Numbered from the stretch's first letter, positions 43,476 to 52,948 are shown. The stretch: DNA of 64,000 bases from Butyricimonas faecihominis (GCF_033096445.1 NZ_AP028155.1:1245880-1309879); one strand, 5' to 3'. A program made the numbers and translations. The notes: a model not told the origin generated them from the sequence alone.

Positions 43476-44732
43476 ATGAGATTTGACGAGCTGGAACTAG
43501 AGGATTCATTGTTGCAAGGATTAGATGCCATGAATTTTCAGGAAACAACCCCTATACAAGAATTAACGATCCCTGTTATCTTAGAGGGAAAAGATTTAAT
43601 CGCCTGCGCACAGACAGGCACTGGAAAAACAGCCGCTTACACCCTTCCGATTTTAAATCGATTAATCAAAGAAGAGAACCGATCGGATACGGTAAAAGCT
43701 GTGATCATGGCTCCCACCCGGGAATTAGCCCAACAAATAGATGTACAATTCGAGGGATTTTCTTATTTTCTCCCTGTTTCGACAGTAGTCGTCTATGGGG
43801 GTGGTGACGGAAGTTTATGGGATCAACAGAAAAAAGCATTGCGTCTGGGTGCGGATGTTGCCATCGCAACACCGGGACGGTTGATCGCGCATCTGCAACA
43901 TAGCGATGTGGACCTTTCGCAAGTAAAATACTTTATCCTTGACGAGGCCGACCGGATGCTGGATATGGGATTTTTTGACGACATCATGCAAATCGTGAAC
44001 AAACTGCCCAAAGACCGACAAACCATACTCTTCTCGGCCACGATGCCCCCGAAGATACGGCAGTTAGCCCAAAACGTACTTCGAGACCCGGTAGAAATCA
44101 ACGTGGCGGTATCCAAACCCAACGAAGCCATCATGCAAGCCGCCTACATCTGCCACGAAAGCCAGAAAATGGGTATCATTGAAGAGCTTTTCAGCAAACC
44201 GGTCTTACACAAAACGCTAATCTTCGCCTCTTCCAAACAAAAAGTAAAAGACCTCGCCTTCACCTTAAAACGTAAAAAATTCAATGTAGCAGCCATGCAC
44301 TCCGACTTGGAGCAGTCAGAACGGGAATCTGTTATGATGGATTTTAAAAATAATAAAATAGATATACTCGTTGCCACCGACATCGTATCCCGTGGTATAG
44401 ATATTGATGAGATTGGATTGGTAATCAACTTTGACGTTCCCCATGATCCGGAAGATTATATTCACCGTATCGGACGAACAGCGAGAGCCAGCGCAGAAGG
44501 TGTTGCCTTGACCTTTGTCTCCGGGGCGGAACAAGGAAAGTTTCATCGCATAGAGCAATTTATTGAAGAAACGATTTACAAGATACCGCTCCCCGCCTAC
44601 TTGGGACCGGCACCGGAATACAATCCGAAAGCATTCGAACATGGCTCGTCAAAAGGCAGAGGACGAAAACCTAGTGGCCGTTCTTTCGTAAAAAAGAAAA
44701 ACCACGCCAAGCGAGAAGGAGGCTCAAACTAG
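43476..44732 (+). CDS. DEAD-box ATP-dependent RNA helicase
   Basis: Protein of 418 aa with all motifs in order: Q motif (TTPIQELTIPVILEGKD), AQTGTGKTAAY, PTRELAQQ, TPGRLIAHL, LDEADRMLDMGF, SAT, RGIDI and HRIGRTAR. The basic C-terminal tail (KGRGRKPSGRSFVKKKNHAK) should bind RNA. It is of RhlE type and remodels RNA in ribosome assembly or decay, often in the cold. A leader of about 110 bases is compatible with cold-shock control, which is not shown. Confidence 0.94.
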   Translation: MRFDELELEDSLLQGLDAMNFQETTPIQELTIPVILEGKDLIACAQTGTGKTAAYTLPILNRLIKEENRSDTVKAVIMAPTRELAQQIDVQFEGFSYFLPVSTVVVYGGGDGSLWDQQKKALRLGADVAIATPGRLIAHLQHSDVDLSQVKYFILDEADRMLDMGFFDDIMQIVNKLPKDRQTILFSATMPPKIRQLAQNVLRDPVEINVAVSKPNEAIMQAAYICHESQKMGIIEELFSKPVLHKTLIFASSKQKVKDLAFTLKRKKFNVAAMHSDLEQSERESVMMDFKNNKIDILVATDIVSRGIDIDEIGLVINFDVPHDPEDYIHRIGRTARASAEGVALTFVSGAEQGKFHRIEQFIEETIYKIPLPAYLGPAPEYNPKAFEHGSSKGRGRKPSGRSFVKKKNHAKREGGSN

Positions 44733-44760
44733 ATAAATAACCCTTTAAAATTAAACACTT

Positions 44761-46260
44761 ATGATTCTAAATGCCGGAAATATATTACTTATTGGATCTA
44801 TCCTATTATTTATTAGTATCGTTGTCGGAAAAGCAGGTTTCCGTTTCGGAGTACCCGCTTTACTTCTCTTTTTGGGAGTAGGAATGCTTTTCGGAACCGA
44901 CGGTTTAGGGATCGAGTTTAACAACCCGCAAACCGCTCAATTTATCGGAGTGATTGCATTAAGTATTATATTGTTTTCCGGTGGTATGGATACAAGTGCG
45001 GCAGAAATCAAACCCGTTCTGGGACAAGGCATTGTTCTCGCCACGGCCGGAGTCATGTTTACGGCCTTTCTCACGGGTTATTTTATCTATTATATCACGA
45101 ATCTCGAAAATAGTTTCGTCACCCTAAATTTCACAGAATCATTGTTACTCGCCTCCGTCATGTCATCTACCGATTCCGCATCCGTGTTCTCGATCCTCCG
45201 TTCCAAACGACAAGGACTAAAAGAGAATTTACGCCCCATGCTAGAGCTGGAAAGTGGTAGTAATGACCCGATGGCCTATATGTTAACGATATTACTTATC
45301 GGAATTATCCAATCCGGAGAAAGCAGTTTAAGTAACACGATACTGCAATTCATCATGCAGATGAGCATTGGTGCCGTATCCGGTTACTTGTTAGGAAGAT
45401 TGGCAGTATACTGCATCAATAAACTAAACATCAACCAATCATTATATCCCGTTCTTTTATTAGCCTTCGTGTTTTTCATTTTCTCGTTCACAGATCTGGT
45501 AAAAGGTAACGGTTATCTGGCAGTTTATTTAGCCGGCTTAGTAGTTGGAAATCACAAAGTGGTACACAAGAAGAGTCTTACCACCTTTTTCGACGGTATC
45601 ACATGGTTATTCCAAATCGTGATGTTCCTCACATTAGGCCTTTTAGTAAACCCGGCTGAATTATTCCCGGTTGCGGTGTTAAGCATTCTTATCGGGGTAT
45701 TCATGATTATACTGGCTCGTCCGATAAGTGTATTTTTGTGCCTTCTCCCCTTCCGGAAAATGACCACAAAAGCACGGGCATACGTTTCATGGGTCGGTTT
45801 GCGCGGAGCAGTCCCCATCATTTTTGCCACGTACCCGCTAATCGCAAACATCCAGCACGCATCATTAATATTTAACGTGGTATTCTTCATTACCATTCTT
45901 TCTTTGGTCGTACAAGGGACAACTGTCAGTTTCATGGCAAAATTACTCGGTTTGTCAACCCCTGAAGAACGTAAAAACGTCTTTAACGTCGAACTACCCG
46001 AAGAAATTAAAACCGCCATGTCCGAAATTGAAGTCATTCCTTCCATGCTGGCAAAAGGCGACAAATTAATGGATTTGGTATTACCGGATAACACGTTGGT
46101 AGCCTTGATCAAAAAGAACGATTCCTATTGCGTTCCCAAGGGAAAAACCAAACTACATACCGGAGATAAGTTACTCGTGATCACGGATGATGATGAAGCT
46201 CTCATGAAGACTTATGAAAGTCTGGGAATCACGGATTATTCAATTCAAAAAAATGCTTGA
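44761..46260 (+). CDS. K+/H+ antiporter, CvrA/NhaP2 type
   Basis: Protein of 499 aa. Residues 1-395 hold about twelve to thirteen helices of the CPA1 antiporter fold (SSTDSASVFSILRS, LELESGSNDPMAYM and WVGLRGAVPIIFATYP are the conserved stretches). Residues about 410-495 form an RCK-C (TrkA-C) regulatory domain. It exports K+ or Na+ for H+ and handles pH and osmotic balance. It follows the helicase after 28 bases and may be co-transcribed. Confidence 0.92.
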   Translation: MILNAGNILLIGSILLFISIVVGKAGFRFGVPALLLFLGVGMLFGTDGLGIEFNNPQTAQFIGVIALSIILFSGGMDTSAAEIKPVLGQGIVLATAGVMFTAFLTGYFIYYITNLENSFVTLNFTESLLLASVMSSTDSASVFSILRSKRQGLKENLRPMLELESGSNDPMAYMLTILLIGIIQSGESSLSNTILQFIMQMSIGAVSGYLLGRLAVYCINKLNINQSLYPVLLLAFVFFIFSFTDLVKGNGYLAVYLAGLVVGNHKVVHKKSLTTFFDGITWLFQIVMFLTLGLLVNPAELFPVAVLSILIGVFMIILARPISVFLCLLPFRKMTTKARAYVSWVGLRGAVPIIFATYPLIANIQHASLIFNVVFFITILSLVVQGTTVSFMAKLLGLSTPEERKNVFNVELPEEIKTAMSEIEVIPSMLAKGDKLMDLVLPDNTLVALIKKNDSYCVPKGKTKLHTGDKLLVITDDDEALMKTYESLGITDYSIQKNA

Positions 46261-46341
46261 TACTGGCCATACGGTAGTACATCAGAGATAGAAAAAATTA
46301 CACTTTATAGGCATTTTCTATCATCTGATAAAAACTAAATA

Positions 46342-46373
46342 TTTGTTTATCAAAACAAATTGTCGTATTATTG
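46342..46373 (+). promoter_or_regulatory. Promoter of rubrerythrin
   Basis: TTTG at 46342-46345, 20 bases, then TATTATTG at 46366-46373, one mismatch from TAnnTTTG. Confidence 0.55.
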
Positions 46374-46409
46374 TGCTATCAAAACACGACCACTAAAAAG
46401 ATTAAATTT

Positions 46410-46982
46410 ATGAGCATTAAAGGAACAAAAACAGAACAAAACTTATTGAAATCATTTGCCGGTGAATCACAGGCCAGAAGTCGTTATACTTTTTTCGCTA
46501 GTGTAGCTAAAAAAGAAGGATTCGAACAAATCGCCGGAGTATTCATGGAAACTGCCGAACAGGAAAAAGAACACGCCAAGAGATTCTTCAAATTCTTAGA
46601 AGGTGGAATGGTTGAAATCACCGCATCTTACCCCGCAGGTGTAATCGGAACAACAGCAGAGAATCTGAAAGCTGCCGCAGAAGGAGAAAATGAAGAATGG
46701 TCAGACCTCTACCCGGAATTTGCTAAAGTTGCCGAGGAAGAAGGATTTACCGCCATCGCTGCTGTATTCCGTAACATTGCGAAAGTAGAGGCAGAACACG
46801 AGGCTCGTTACAGAACGCTTTTAGCTCGCGTGGAAGCCGGTAAAGTATTCGAGAGAGACGAAGTGATCCTGTGGCAATGCCGTAACTGCGGTTTCGTTTA
46901 CGAAGGCAAAACAGCCCCGAAAGCGTGTCCCGCTTGCGCTCATCCTCAAGCATATTTCGAGGAAAAGAAAAACAATTACTAA
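46410..46982 (+). CDS. rbr: Rubrerythrin
   Basis: Protein of 190 aa from ATG 46410 ([20 protein letters not shown]). The ferritin-like domain supplies di-iron ligands in [18 protein letters not shown] and [10 protein letters not shown]. The C-terminal rubredoxin domain has [10 protein letters not shown] and [11 protein letters not shown]. It is a cytoplasmic NADH-linked peroxidase of anaerobes. It is a single gene with a strong terminator. Confidence 0.96.
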   Translation: MSIKGTKTEQNLLKSFAGESQARSRYTFFASVAKKEGFEQIAGVFMETAEQEKEHAKRFFKFLEGGMVEITASYPAGVIGTTAENLKAAAEGENEEWSDLYPEFAKVAEEEGFTAIAAVFRNIAKVEAEHEARYRTLLARVEAGKVFERDEVILWQCRNCGFVYEGKTAPKACPACAHPQAYFEEKKNNY

Positions 46983-47002
46983 TCATACTTGTAATTGAGG
47001 AT

Positions 47003-47046
47003 AAAAAACTAAAGGTTGAGGCAGATGTCTCAACTTTTAGTTTTTT
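47003..47046 (+). terminator. Intrinsic terminator of rubrerythrin
   Basis: An 18-bp stem (47003-47020 with 47029-47046) with an 8-base loop, ending in TTTTTT. Confidence 0.88.
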
Positions 47047-47086
47047 ATTTTATCCCTCTTGAAGAAATCACAACTCGATTTTCGTT

Positions 47087-47094
47087 ATATTCGC
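47087..47094 (+). promoter_or_regulatory. -7 box of ridA
   Basis: TATATTCG differs from TAnnTTTG at one base; the ATG lies 48 bases downstream. Confidence 0.4.
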
Positions 47095-47141
47095 GACAAA
47101 GAAACAGAAATCTATTTTTTAATTGATAAAATAAAGTCATT

Positions 47142-47519
47142 ATGAAAAAAGTAATCAACTCACCAAAAGCACCGAAAGCCATCGGTCCTTACAGTCAAGC
47201 AATTGAAGCAAACGGAACGCTTTACATCAGTGGTCAACTTCCTATTGACGTGAACACCGGAAAATTCGTTGAAGGTGGAGTAAAAGAACAAACAGAACAA
47301 TGTTTGAAAAATATCGGTTACATCCTAGAAGAAGCCGGATATACTTTTGACAACGTGGTTAAATCAACTTGCCTGTTGGGAGATATGTCTTATTTCGCTG
47401 ATATGAACGAAATCTATGCCAAATATTACAAGACAGATTGTCCTGCCCGTGCAGCTTTTGCCGTAAAAGCCCTTCCAATGGGTGCCATGGTTGAAATTGA
47501 AACCATCGCTATAAAATAA
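47142..47519 (+). CDS. ridA: Reactive intermediate/imine deaminase RidA
   Basis: Protein of 125 aa, standard for the YjgF/YER057c/UK114 family. It has the opening KAIGPYSQAIEANGTLYISGQ and the catalytic Arg in CPARAAFAV near residue 105. It hydrolyses reactive enamines and imines made by PLP enzymes. It is a single gene with a strong terminator. Confidence 0.96.
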   Translation: MKKVINSPKAPKAIGPYSQAIEANGTLYISGQLPIDVNTGKFVEGGVKEQTEQCLKNIGYILEEAGYTFDNVVKSTCLLGDMSYFADMNEIYAKYYKTDCPARAAFAVKALPMGAMVEIETIAIK

Positions 47520-47524
47520 AGATA

Positions 47525-47549
47525 AAAACGGCTGGTTCAGCCGTTTTTT
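47525..47549 (+). terminator. Intrinsic terminator of ridA
   Basis: AAAACGGCT pairs with AGCCGTTTT, followed by a T-run and a second T-run at 47552-47560. Confidence 0.9.
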
Positions 47550-47599
47550 CATTTTTTTTTCTTACCTTAGAGGAAAGTAGTGCATAACTTAAATCAAAC

Positions 47600-47995
47600 A
47601 TGATGAGAATATTCGGTTTACTCCTTATGCTTGCCCTATTTTTCTCCTGTGCATCTCAAAAAGAGGTAGCCCAAAATAAAAAGGGGCGTTGCGCTATAAA
47701 AGATTCAGCGCAATATGAATTGATCGTTTTTGATTCGGGATTCGATTTTTGGTTGGCAAGTCACCAAAACGTGGCCAGTCAACACTCGGAAAGTTATTAC
47801 CAAAGTATGAATCACCAGTATGCCATCGAATGGAACAGAAGGTATGCTGCCGGAGATCCGAGAATCAACAGTTATATCGATTACAGCCTGAACAGGGACT
47901 ACGGGTTTGATTTCAATTACAAACTCTACATGTATTTCAGGTTCTTCGAAGACACGAACAGGATAAAACTAATCCCGGGAAACAGAAGCCTTTAA
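47600..47995 (+). CDS. Small lipoprotein, DUF6146-like
   Basis: Protein of 131 aa. The signal ends in the lipobox LFFSC (Cys17). The mature part (YELIVFDSGFDFWLASHQN, YYQSMNHQYAIEWNRRY) matches my memory of the DUF6146 family, found only in Bacteroidetes. Function unknown. Two ATG codons lie at 47600 and 47603; the first is used. It converges with the nucleotidyltransferase across a repeat. Confidence 0.65.
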   Translation: MMRIFGLLLMLALFFSCASQKEVAQNKKGRCAIKDSAQYELIVFDSGFDFWLASHQNVASQHSESYYQSMNHQYAIEWNRRYAAGDPRINSYIDYSLNRDYGFDFNYKLYMYFRFFEDTNRIKLIPGNRSL

Positions 47996-47997
47996 TG

Positions 47998-48095
47998 ATT
48001 TTAGATTTAATGATTTTAGATTGAGAGATTAAAAGAAGGGATAGCTTGTGTGGTTGGAATCTAAAATCTAAAATCATTAAATCTAAAATTACTCG
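47998..48095. repeat. Inverted TTTAGATT repeats between DUF6146 gene and nucleotidyltransferase
   Basis: Left arm TTTTAGATTTAATGATTTTA at about 47999-48020, right arm TAAAATCTAAAATCATTAAA at about 48062-48083, roughly 40 bases apart. The right arm lies inside the nucleotidyltransferase coding end. The spacer has TGTGTGGTTGGAATC, the inverse of the module near 39015. Confidence 0.7.
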
Positions 48096-48789
48096 CTTCT
48101 TTTATTGCCTCCGGGGTACCCAAGTCGAGACATCGGCCATCGTGCCGGAAAAGCTCGATAGGATGTTCTTTTGCCTGCGCCAGATGCTCGTCGATGATAG
48201 AGAATACTCCCTGATGAATGATATGCTTTAAATATTCCGAGCTAAGAATCTGAATCCCGCAGTAATTGAACTCCGTGGCCCCGTAAAAGCCTTCGTCCAC
48301 GATCTTTTGCTCCCCGGTTCGCTTGTTCTCCCACCCCTTCAAAATACCGTGATTAAACTTCAATACCCGATCTGCAACGGCCTGTTGCACGACCAGTGTG
48401 GCGTATGCCTCACGTGATTCATGTTGACAAACGAGAGCCTTCAAATCCAAGTCCGTTAAAATATCCACGTTATGAATAAGCACGGGTTCCCCCGGAATAA
48501 ATAATTCTCGGGCCTTCAAAACCCCTCCTCCCGTATCCAGTAACTCATCTCGTTCATCGGACAAAACGATGTCCATACCGAAATCTCCTTTCTCTTTCAG
48601 AAAGAGTTCTACCTGATCGGCGAAATGATGAATATTAATCACTAACCGCTCCACCTGCACTTCTCTCATTCTCTCGACCACCCGTTCCAACAGCGTCTTT
48701 CCTTTCAATTCTACCAGAGCTTTCGGGCGATCGTTTGTCAATGGCCGCAACCGGGTACCTAAACCGGCTGCAAAAATCATCCCATTCAT
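48061..48789 (-). CDS. Sugar nucleotidyltransferase (MurU/RmlA-like)
   Basis: Protein of 242 aa. The nucleotide-binding start is GMIFAAGLGTRLRPLTNDRPKALVEL, with the metal Asp in LIHNVDILTDLD near residue 107. It resembles MurNAc-1-phosphate uridylyltransferase (MurU) and mannose-1-phosphate guanylyltransferases. The AmgK-like sugar kinase that usually accompanies MurU is not next to it. The last residues (NFRFNDFRF) and the TAG stop come from an AT-rich repeat and are unlikely to be ancestral. It starts at the base adjacent to the stop codon of the response regulator. Confidence 0.82.
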   Translation of the reverse strand: MNGMIFAAGLGTRLRPLTNDRPKALVELKGKTLLERVVERMREVQVERLVINIHHFADQVELFLKEKGDFGMDIVLSDERDELLDTGGGVLKARELFIPGEPVLIHNVDILTDLDLKALVCQHESREAYATLVVQQAVADRVLKFNHGILKGWENKRTGEQKIVDEGFYGATEFNYCGIQILSSEYLKHIIHQGVFSIIDEHLAQAKEHPIELFRHDGRCLDLGTPEAIKEASNFRFNDFRF

Positions 48790-49440
48790 CTATATCTCTA
48801 TAATATTATTTTTAATCGCATACATCACCAATGCCGCCGTATTCCGACATCCAGTCTTACTGAGTAGATTTGCCCGGTGCTTGTCTACCGTACGTTTACT
48901 GATAAACAATTCGTCCGCAATCTCCTGATTTGACAATCCTTTGCACACGTGATACAAAATTTCCAGCTCCCGTTCCGAAATATCATTATCTACGGTTTCC
49001 GGTGTCTCGCTTTTGTTATCACGCATATTATTCAGAATATTCACCAGCAACTCTTCCGAGAAGAAACTTTCCCCTTCCGCCACCTTCCGAATAGCCGTTA
49101 CCACCTTATCAATTCCCGAGTTCTTCAACAAGAAACCCTTTGCTCCCGCATCAATCATCTTGTAATAATACTGCTCGTCCCCGTACATGGAAAGAACAAT
49201 AATCTTCAAATTGGGTTTCATTTTCATCGCCTCGATCGTGGCATCAATACCATTCATCTCCGGCATCTCTATATCCATCAGCACGACATCACAATCAACA
49301 AACGACAAATTCTCAATAAACTCCCTCCCGTTCGAAGCCTCGTAAATATGTCGAACAAAATCCTGAGTCGAAAGCAATAATTTCAACCCCTCCCTAAACA
49401 ATTTGTGATCATCAACCAGATATATTCTCAATTTATCCAT
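48790..49440 (-). CDS. NarL/FixJ-type response regulator
   Basis: Protein of 216 aa. The receiver domain has acidic residues in YLVDDHKLFREG, the phospho-acceptor Asp in VVLMDIEMPEMNG (about 57) and Lys in GFLLKNSG. The LuxR-type HTH (about 150-212) contains SERELEILYHVCKGLSNQEI and FISKRTVDKHRANLLSK. It is paired with the histidine kinase 10 bases upstream. Targets are unknown. Confidence 0.95.
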   Translation of the reverse strand: MDKLRIYLVDDHKLFREGLKLLLSTQDFVRHIYEASNGREFIENLSFVDCDVVLMDIEMPEMNGIDATIEAMKMKPNLKIIVLSMYGDEQYYYKMIDAGAKGFLLKNSGIDKVVTAIRKVAEGESFFSEELLVNILNNMRDNKSETPETVDNDISERELEILYHVCKGLSNQEIADELFISKRTVDKHRANLLSKTGCRNTAALVMYAIKNNIIEI

Positions 49441-49450
49441 AAAACAAGAT

Positions 49451-50395
49451 TTACTTACACGTTATAAAAGCCCTCGCAATCATTCCCCGGCCCGATTCGC
49501 TGGAAATCTTTATATCTCCATTTCCCGAATTCAACCGGTACTGCATGTTACTCAATCCCATCCCGCCATCACTTTCGGCCTGCTTCACGTCAAACCCCAT
49601 GCCATTATCCTCGTATTCCAAATACAAAACATCACCCTGCAACTGTAGGTCAATACTGATTTTACTGGCATTAGCATGTCGCAACGTGTTATTGATCAAC
49701 TCGCAAATTACCCGGTACATGATAACTTCCACGTTATATATAAAACGACGATTATCAATATTTGTTTTAAAATTAATACTAATACCTTCAGCCGGACGCA
49801 ACTTGCGAATAAATGACTCCGTGGCATCCTTTAAACCAAAATTATTTAATATATGAGGACTGATATTAGCTGAAATCTCCCGCACGCTCGTGATGGCCTC
49901 ATCCACGGCCTGTTTCAGGTTTCCCTTGATCTTGTCGTTTACCTCAGGCAAGTTCTTTTCCTCGAAACCGGAAAGCAACATTTTTATAACACTCAATAAA
50001 GGCCCTAGCCCGTCATGCAATTCCTTAGCAAAACGCTGCCGCTCCTGTTCTTCCGTGCGGATAACAGCCGACAGGACCCTTTTTTCCGTCTCACTTCGTA
50101 TACCATCCAGCCGACGTAAAAACTGAAATACTTTCCGTATATAAAATGCCCCGATAGCAAAGGCCAGCGAAATAACAAATGACAACCACACTTTCGTCTG
50201 GTACAACTCTTCCGACTCTCCCCGGTGCATCGAGGGAACCAATTCTATCGCCCGGTAAATCGCCATCAAAAAAAAGCCCGTTGAAATCAAAATCCAAGCG
50301 GCATTAAACTTCGTCCGCTTAAACAAACTGATAGCGAATCCCATCGCAACGATCTGTAACAACAAAGACAAGTATACAACTATTTGTGTAACCAC
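49451..50395 (-). CDS. Sensor histidine kinase, HisKA_3 type
   Basis: Protein of 314 aa starting with GTG at 50395. About three membrane helices lie in the first 90 residues with hardly any extracytoplasmic loop, so it may sense the membrane or an intracellular cue. The phospho-His is in RTEEQERQRFAKELHDGLGP (about 126-127). The ATPase domain has ICELINNTLRHANAS, YEDNGMGFD and GGMGLSNMQYRL. Partner of the NarL-type regulator downstream. Confidence 0.93.
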   Translation of the reverse strand: MVTQIVVYLSLLLQIVAMGFAISLFKRTKFNAAWILISTGFFLMAIYRAIELVPSMHRGESEELYQTKVWLSFVISLAFAIGAFYIRKVFQFLRRLDGIRSETEKRVLSAVIRTEEQERQRFAKELHDGLGPLLSVIKMLLSGFEEKNLPEVNDKIKGNLKQAVDEAITSVREISANISPHILNNFGLKDATESFIRKLRPAEGISINFKTNIDNRRFIYNVEVIMYRVICELINNTLRHANASKISIDLQLQGDVLYLEYEDNGMGFDVKQAESDGGMGLSNMQYRLNSGNGDIKISSESGRGMIARAFITCK

Positions 50396-50400
50396 AACTT

Positions 50401-50564
50401 CAATAATTTAAAATTTAGAATTTAGAGTTTAAAATGAATGCAAAAGTCATTCCCCCAAATATCGGTATAATTTACAAATTTATCAACGATTGACGCAATA
50501 AAGTCACGCCTCCAGATTCCACTCCCACAAGCCAATATCCTTTTTCATTCTAAATTCTAAATTA
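50401..50564. repeat. TTTAGAATTTAGAGTTT repeats between TamL and histidine kinase genes
   Basis: Family A units at 50404-50433 and, inverted, TCATTCTAAATTCTAAATT at 50547-50565, the latter ending at the tamL stop. The unique DNA between them (about 50440-50545) has no visible gene. Confidence 0.55.
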
Positions 50565-52889
50565 TTAGAACGGGTACCCGATCGCCACGTTGAATACTGA
50601 GCGTCGGAATCCTCCCCGTGAATCAAATAACACGAAACGATTTCCCTCGGGCATGGAAGGATCTTTTACCTTGATTCCCAAATCAAAACGTAACAAAAAG
50701 AAATTAGCGTTCAACCTCAATCCCGCCCCCGTACCGATAGCAATCTGGTTAAAGAAATTGTAATTCAGTTTTGCCCCGAAACGATTTTCTTTCGGGTTAA
50801 TATTCCACACGTTTCCGGCATCCACGAACAACGCTCCCTCCAACAACCAAATCAACTTGAAACGGTATTCAATATTTCCCGCCAATTTGAAATCCCCCAC
50901 GCTATTCGGGTATTTCTCCGTGGCCAGATAAGAACCGGGACCTAATGTCCTAGCCTGCCAAGCCCGGATGTCGTTTGCCCCACCCCCGTAATACGCCTCC
51001 TCAAAAGGCAATACCTTCATGTTTCCATACGGGTAACCACACCCCACGAAAAGACGTCCCACGAGTGAATTCGCCCGGTTGATATACCAGTTATAACGAT
51101 ATTCGGCATCTGCTTTCACAAATTGCGCGTACCTTACCCCGAAAATTTTGTAATACTTTTCATTTAACGTTCCACTCGCGGAACTTTTACTCCCGGCAAT
51201 TCCATCTATAACGGAAAGAAAATTCCCCGAAGTTTCCGTGTTCACCCGAAAATAACTATAATTTGCCGTTTTCACGTTCACCTGCTGATCCGTATAAGTG
51301 GCAGAGAAAACGGCAGAAAGGATCATATGATCCGTGTAGGCATTTTTGATATATTCATTTTTCAAACCGTCGATAAAATTCTGGTCTACATCCTTCATCA
51401 ACACGTAATTCAAATCAATCAAATCAAAATTATACCTCCACTTTTTATTTGCCTTCCGCCATAAATAACCGAAACGGGCATTAGCAATCGAACGGGTATA
51501 ATACGGGGTATATTCATAGCTATACGAAAAAGAAATCGAAGTCTTCGGGGCATAATTCCGCCGGAAATCTTTCATCTTGAAAAACGGCATCCAAAACTGC
51601 GGGGTCACGAGTTTCAATTCAGCTCCGATTTCCGAGGTATTAAATATTTTTCCCTCTCCATTGACCTGCTCTTTCCGCAAACTTCCCCAAATACTGGCCG
51701 AAATATTCTCCCCCGCACGGAACACGTTACGATGGTTATAAGTAAAATTACCTCCCACTCCCATATTGCCTGAATTATGCGTACCCTCCAAGAACACATT
51801 ATAGGATTGCCTCTTCACGGGTGACAACTGGATCACGCAGTCCAAAGCTTTCACGTCTCCATCCGACTCCACTTCTTTAAAATCGATATTCACCATCTTG
51901 AAAAGATTCAGCGCCTGCAATCGCACATAAGTATCAATCACCCGCCGGGCATCGTACAATTCCATCTGCTGCAACTGGATGGTTTCGATAATCATCTTGG
52001 GTTTTATTTTTAATTTCCCCTTGTACAGAATATTATAACCGTTATAATACAAAGTATTATACGTAGAATCCACCTGCTCTGCAGTCAGCATCGGGTCGTA
52101 ATCAAAATTCACACTGATGTTCCGCACGAAATAACGCCTGTAAGCGTTGCTATCCACCGCATTCTCAACCACTCGAACGAAGACTTTAGCCATATTTTCT
52201 TTAGCCGCGCTTGTTGTATCGGCAAAAAACTGGATAAAATTCTTTGAGAAATTAAAATATCCCTTTTCCCGGAGCATCTTCGTGATTCGTTCCCGTTCGT
52301 CATCCAAGACGTCAAGATCCAATGGAGCATCTTTCTCCAAAAGAGTATTCACCGTATCCCGTCGAAAATTGGCCATCAACCCGCTTTCCTCCGCGATCTG
52401 GTTTACCCGTCCCCCCTCCTTATCGTCAAATCGCACTTCCTGAATCCGGGTAACAGGTCCCACTTTCACGTGGTATTCCACAAACGCCTTCCTTTTCTTA
52501 TAAAAGATCGTATCTGACACTTCCGCACTATAAAACCCTTTATTATGGAGATACAATTCAATCTGGCTCGCACTTCGTTGCGTCATGAAAGGATCGTAAA
52601 TAACGGGAGCCTCCCCGATACGTCGTAACCATTGGTTAAATTTCTTTTTTTCATTTCTCCCGCTTAAATTATATAATCCCAGATGAAAACGGGCAACCCC
52701 CAAAATTCGGGTATTCGGTTTTTGTCGGATATTTCGTTTCAAATCAGACCGATTAAGCTTATAATCATCCACTTTCACCTTCACACGATCCAACAAATAC
52801 TCGTCTTTCCCGACATACTTCGTCGGTGAACACGAATAAAAAATGAAGAATATAAAAAAAATAAAACTTATCTTGTACGCTACCCGCAT
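50565..52889 (-). CDS. tamL: TamA-like outer-membrane lipoprotein (TamL)
   Basis: Protein of 774 aa from ATG 52889; upstream codons to 52940 start with TTG. The N-terminus (FIFFIFFIFYSC, Cys about 20) is a lipoprotein signal, which distinguishes Bacteroidetes TamL from TamA. POTRA-like domains fill about 30-380. A 16-strand Omp85 barrel follows and ends with the beta-signal VFNVAIGYPF. It inserts proteins or moves lipids at the outer membrane together with TamB. No tamB gene lies next to it here. Divergent from the rRNA methyltransferase gene with 59 bases between starts. Confidence 0.88.
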   Translation of the reverse strand: MRVAYKISFIFFIFFIFYSCSPTKYVGKDEYLLDRVKVKVDDYKLNRSDLKRNIRQKPNTRILGVARFHLGLYNLSGRNEKKKFNQWLRRIGEAPVIYDPFMTQRSASQIELYLHNKGFYSAEVSDTIFYKKRKAFVEYHVKVGPVTRIQEVRFDDKEGGRVNQIAEESGLMANFRRDTVNTLLEKDAPLDLDVLDDERERITKMLREKGYFNFSKNFIQFFADTTSAAKENMAKVFVRVVENAVDSNAYRRYFVRNISVNFDYDPMLTAEQVDSTYNTLYYNGYNILYKGKLKIKPKMIIETIQLQQMELYDARRVIDTYVRLQALNLFKMVNIDFKEVESDGDVKALDCVIQLSPVKRQSYNVFLEGTHNSGNMGVGGNFTYNHRNVFRAGENISASIWGSLRKEQVNGEGKIFNTSEIGAELKLVTPQFWMPFFKMKDFRRNYAPKTSISFSYSYEYTPYYTRSIANARFGYLWRKANKKWRYNFDLIDLNYVLMKDVDQNFIDGLKNEYIKNAYTDHMILSAVFSATYTDQQVNVKTANYSYFRVNTETSGNFLSVIDGIAGSKSSASGTLNEKYYKIFGVRYAQFVKADAEYRYNWYINRANSLVGRLFVGCGYPYGNMKVLPFEEAYYGGGANDIRAWQARTLGPGSYLATEKYPNSVGDFKLAGNIEYRFKLIWLLEGALFVDAGNVWNINPKENRFGAKLNYNFFNQIAIGTGAGLRLNANFFLLRFDLGIKVKDPSMPEGNRFVLFDSRGGFRRSVFNVAIGYPF

Positions 52890-52948
52890 GCTCAAAAATC
52901 TCAAAAAAATACTATGTTTGTGTTTTATTTTAACCAGCAAGCTTAAAA

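Noticed and set aside
45552-46112. 186-codon minus-strand ORF inside the K+/H+ antiporter gene
   Set aside because: Shadow of a conserved gene; low-complexity composition rich in Thr, Asn and Ser.
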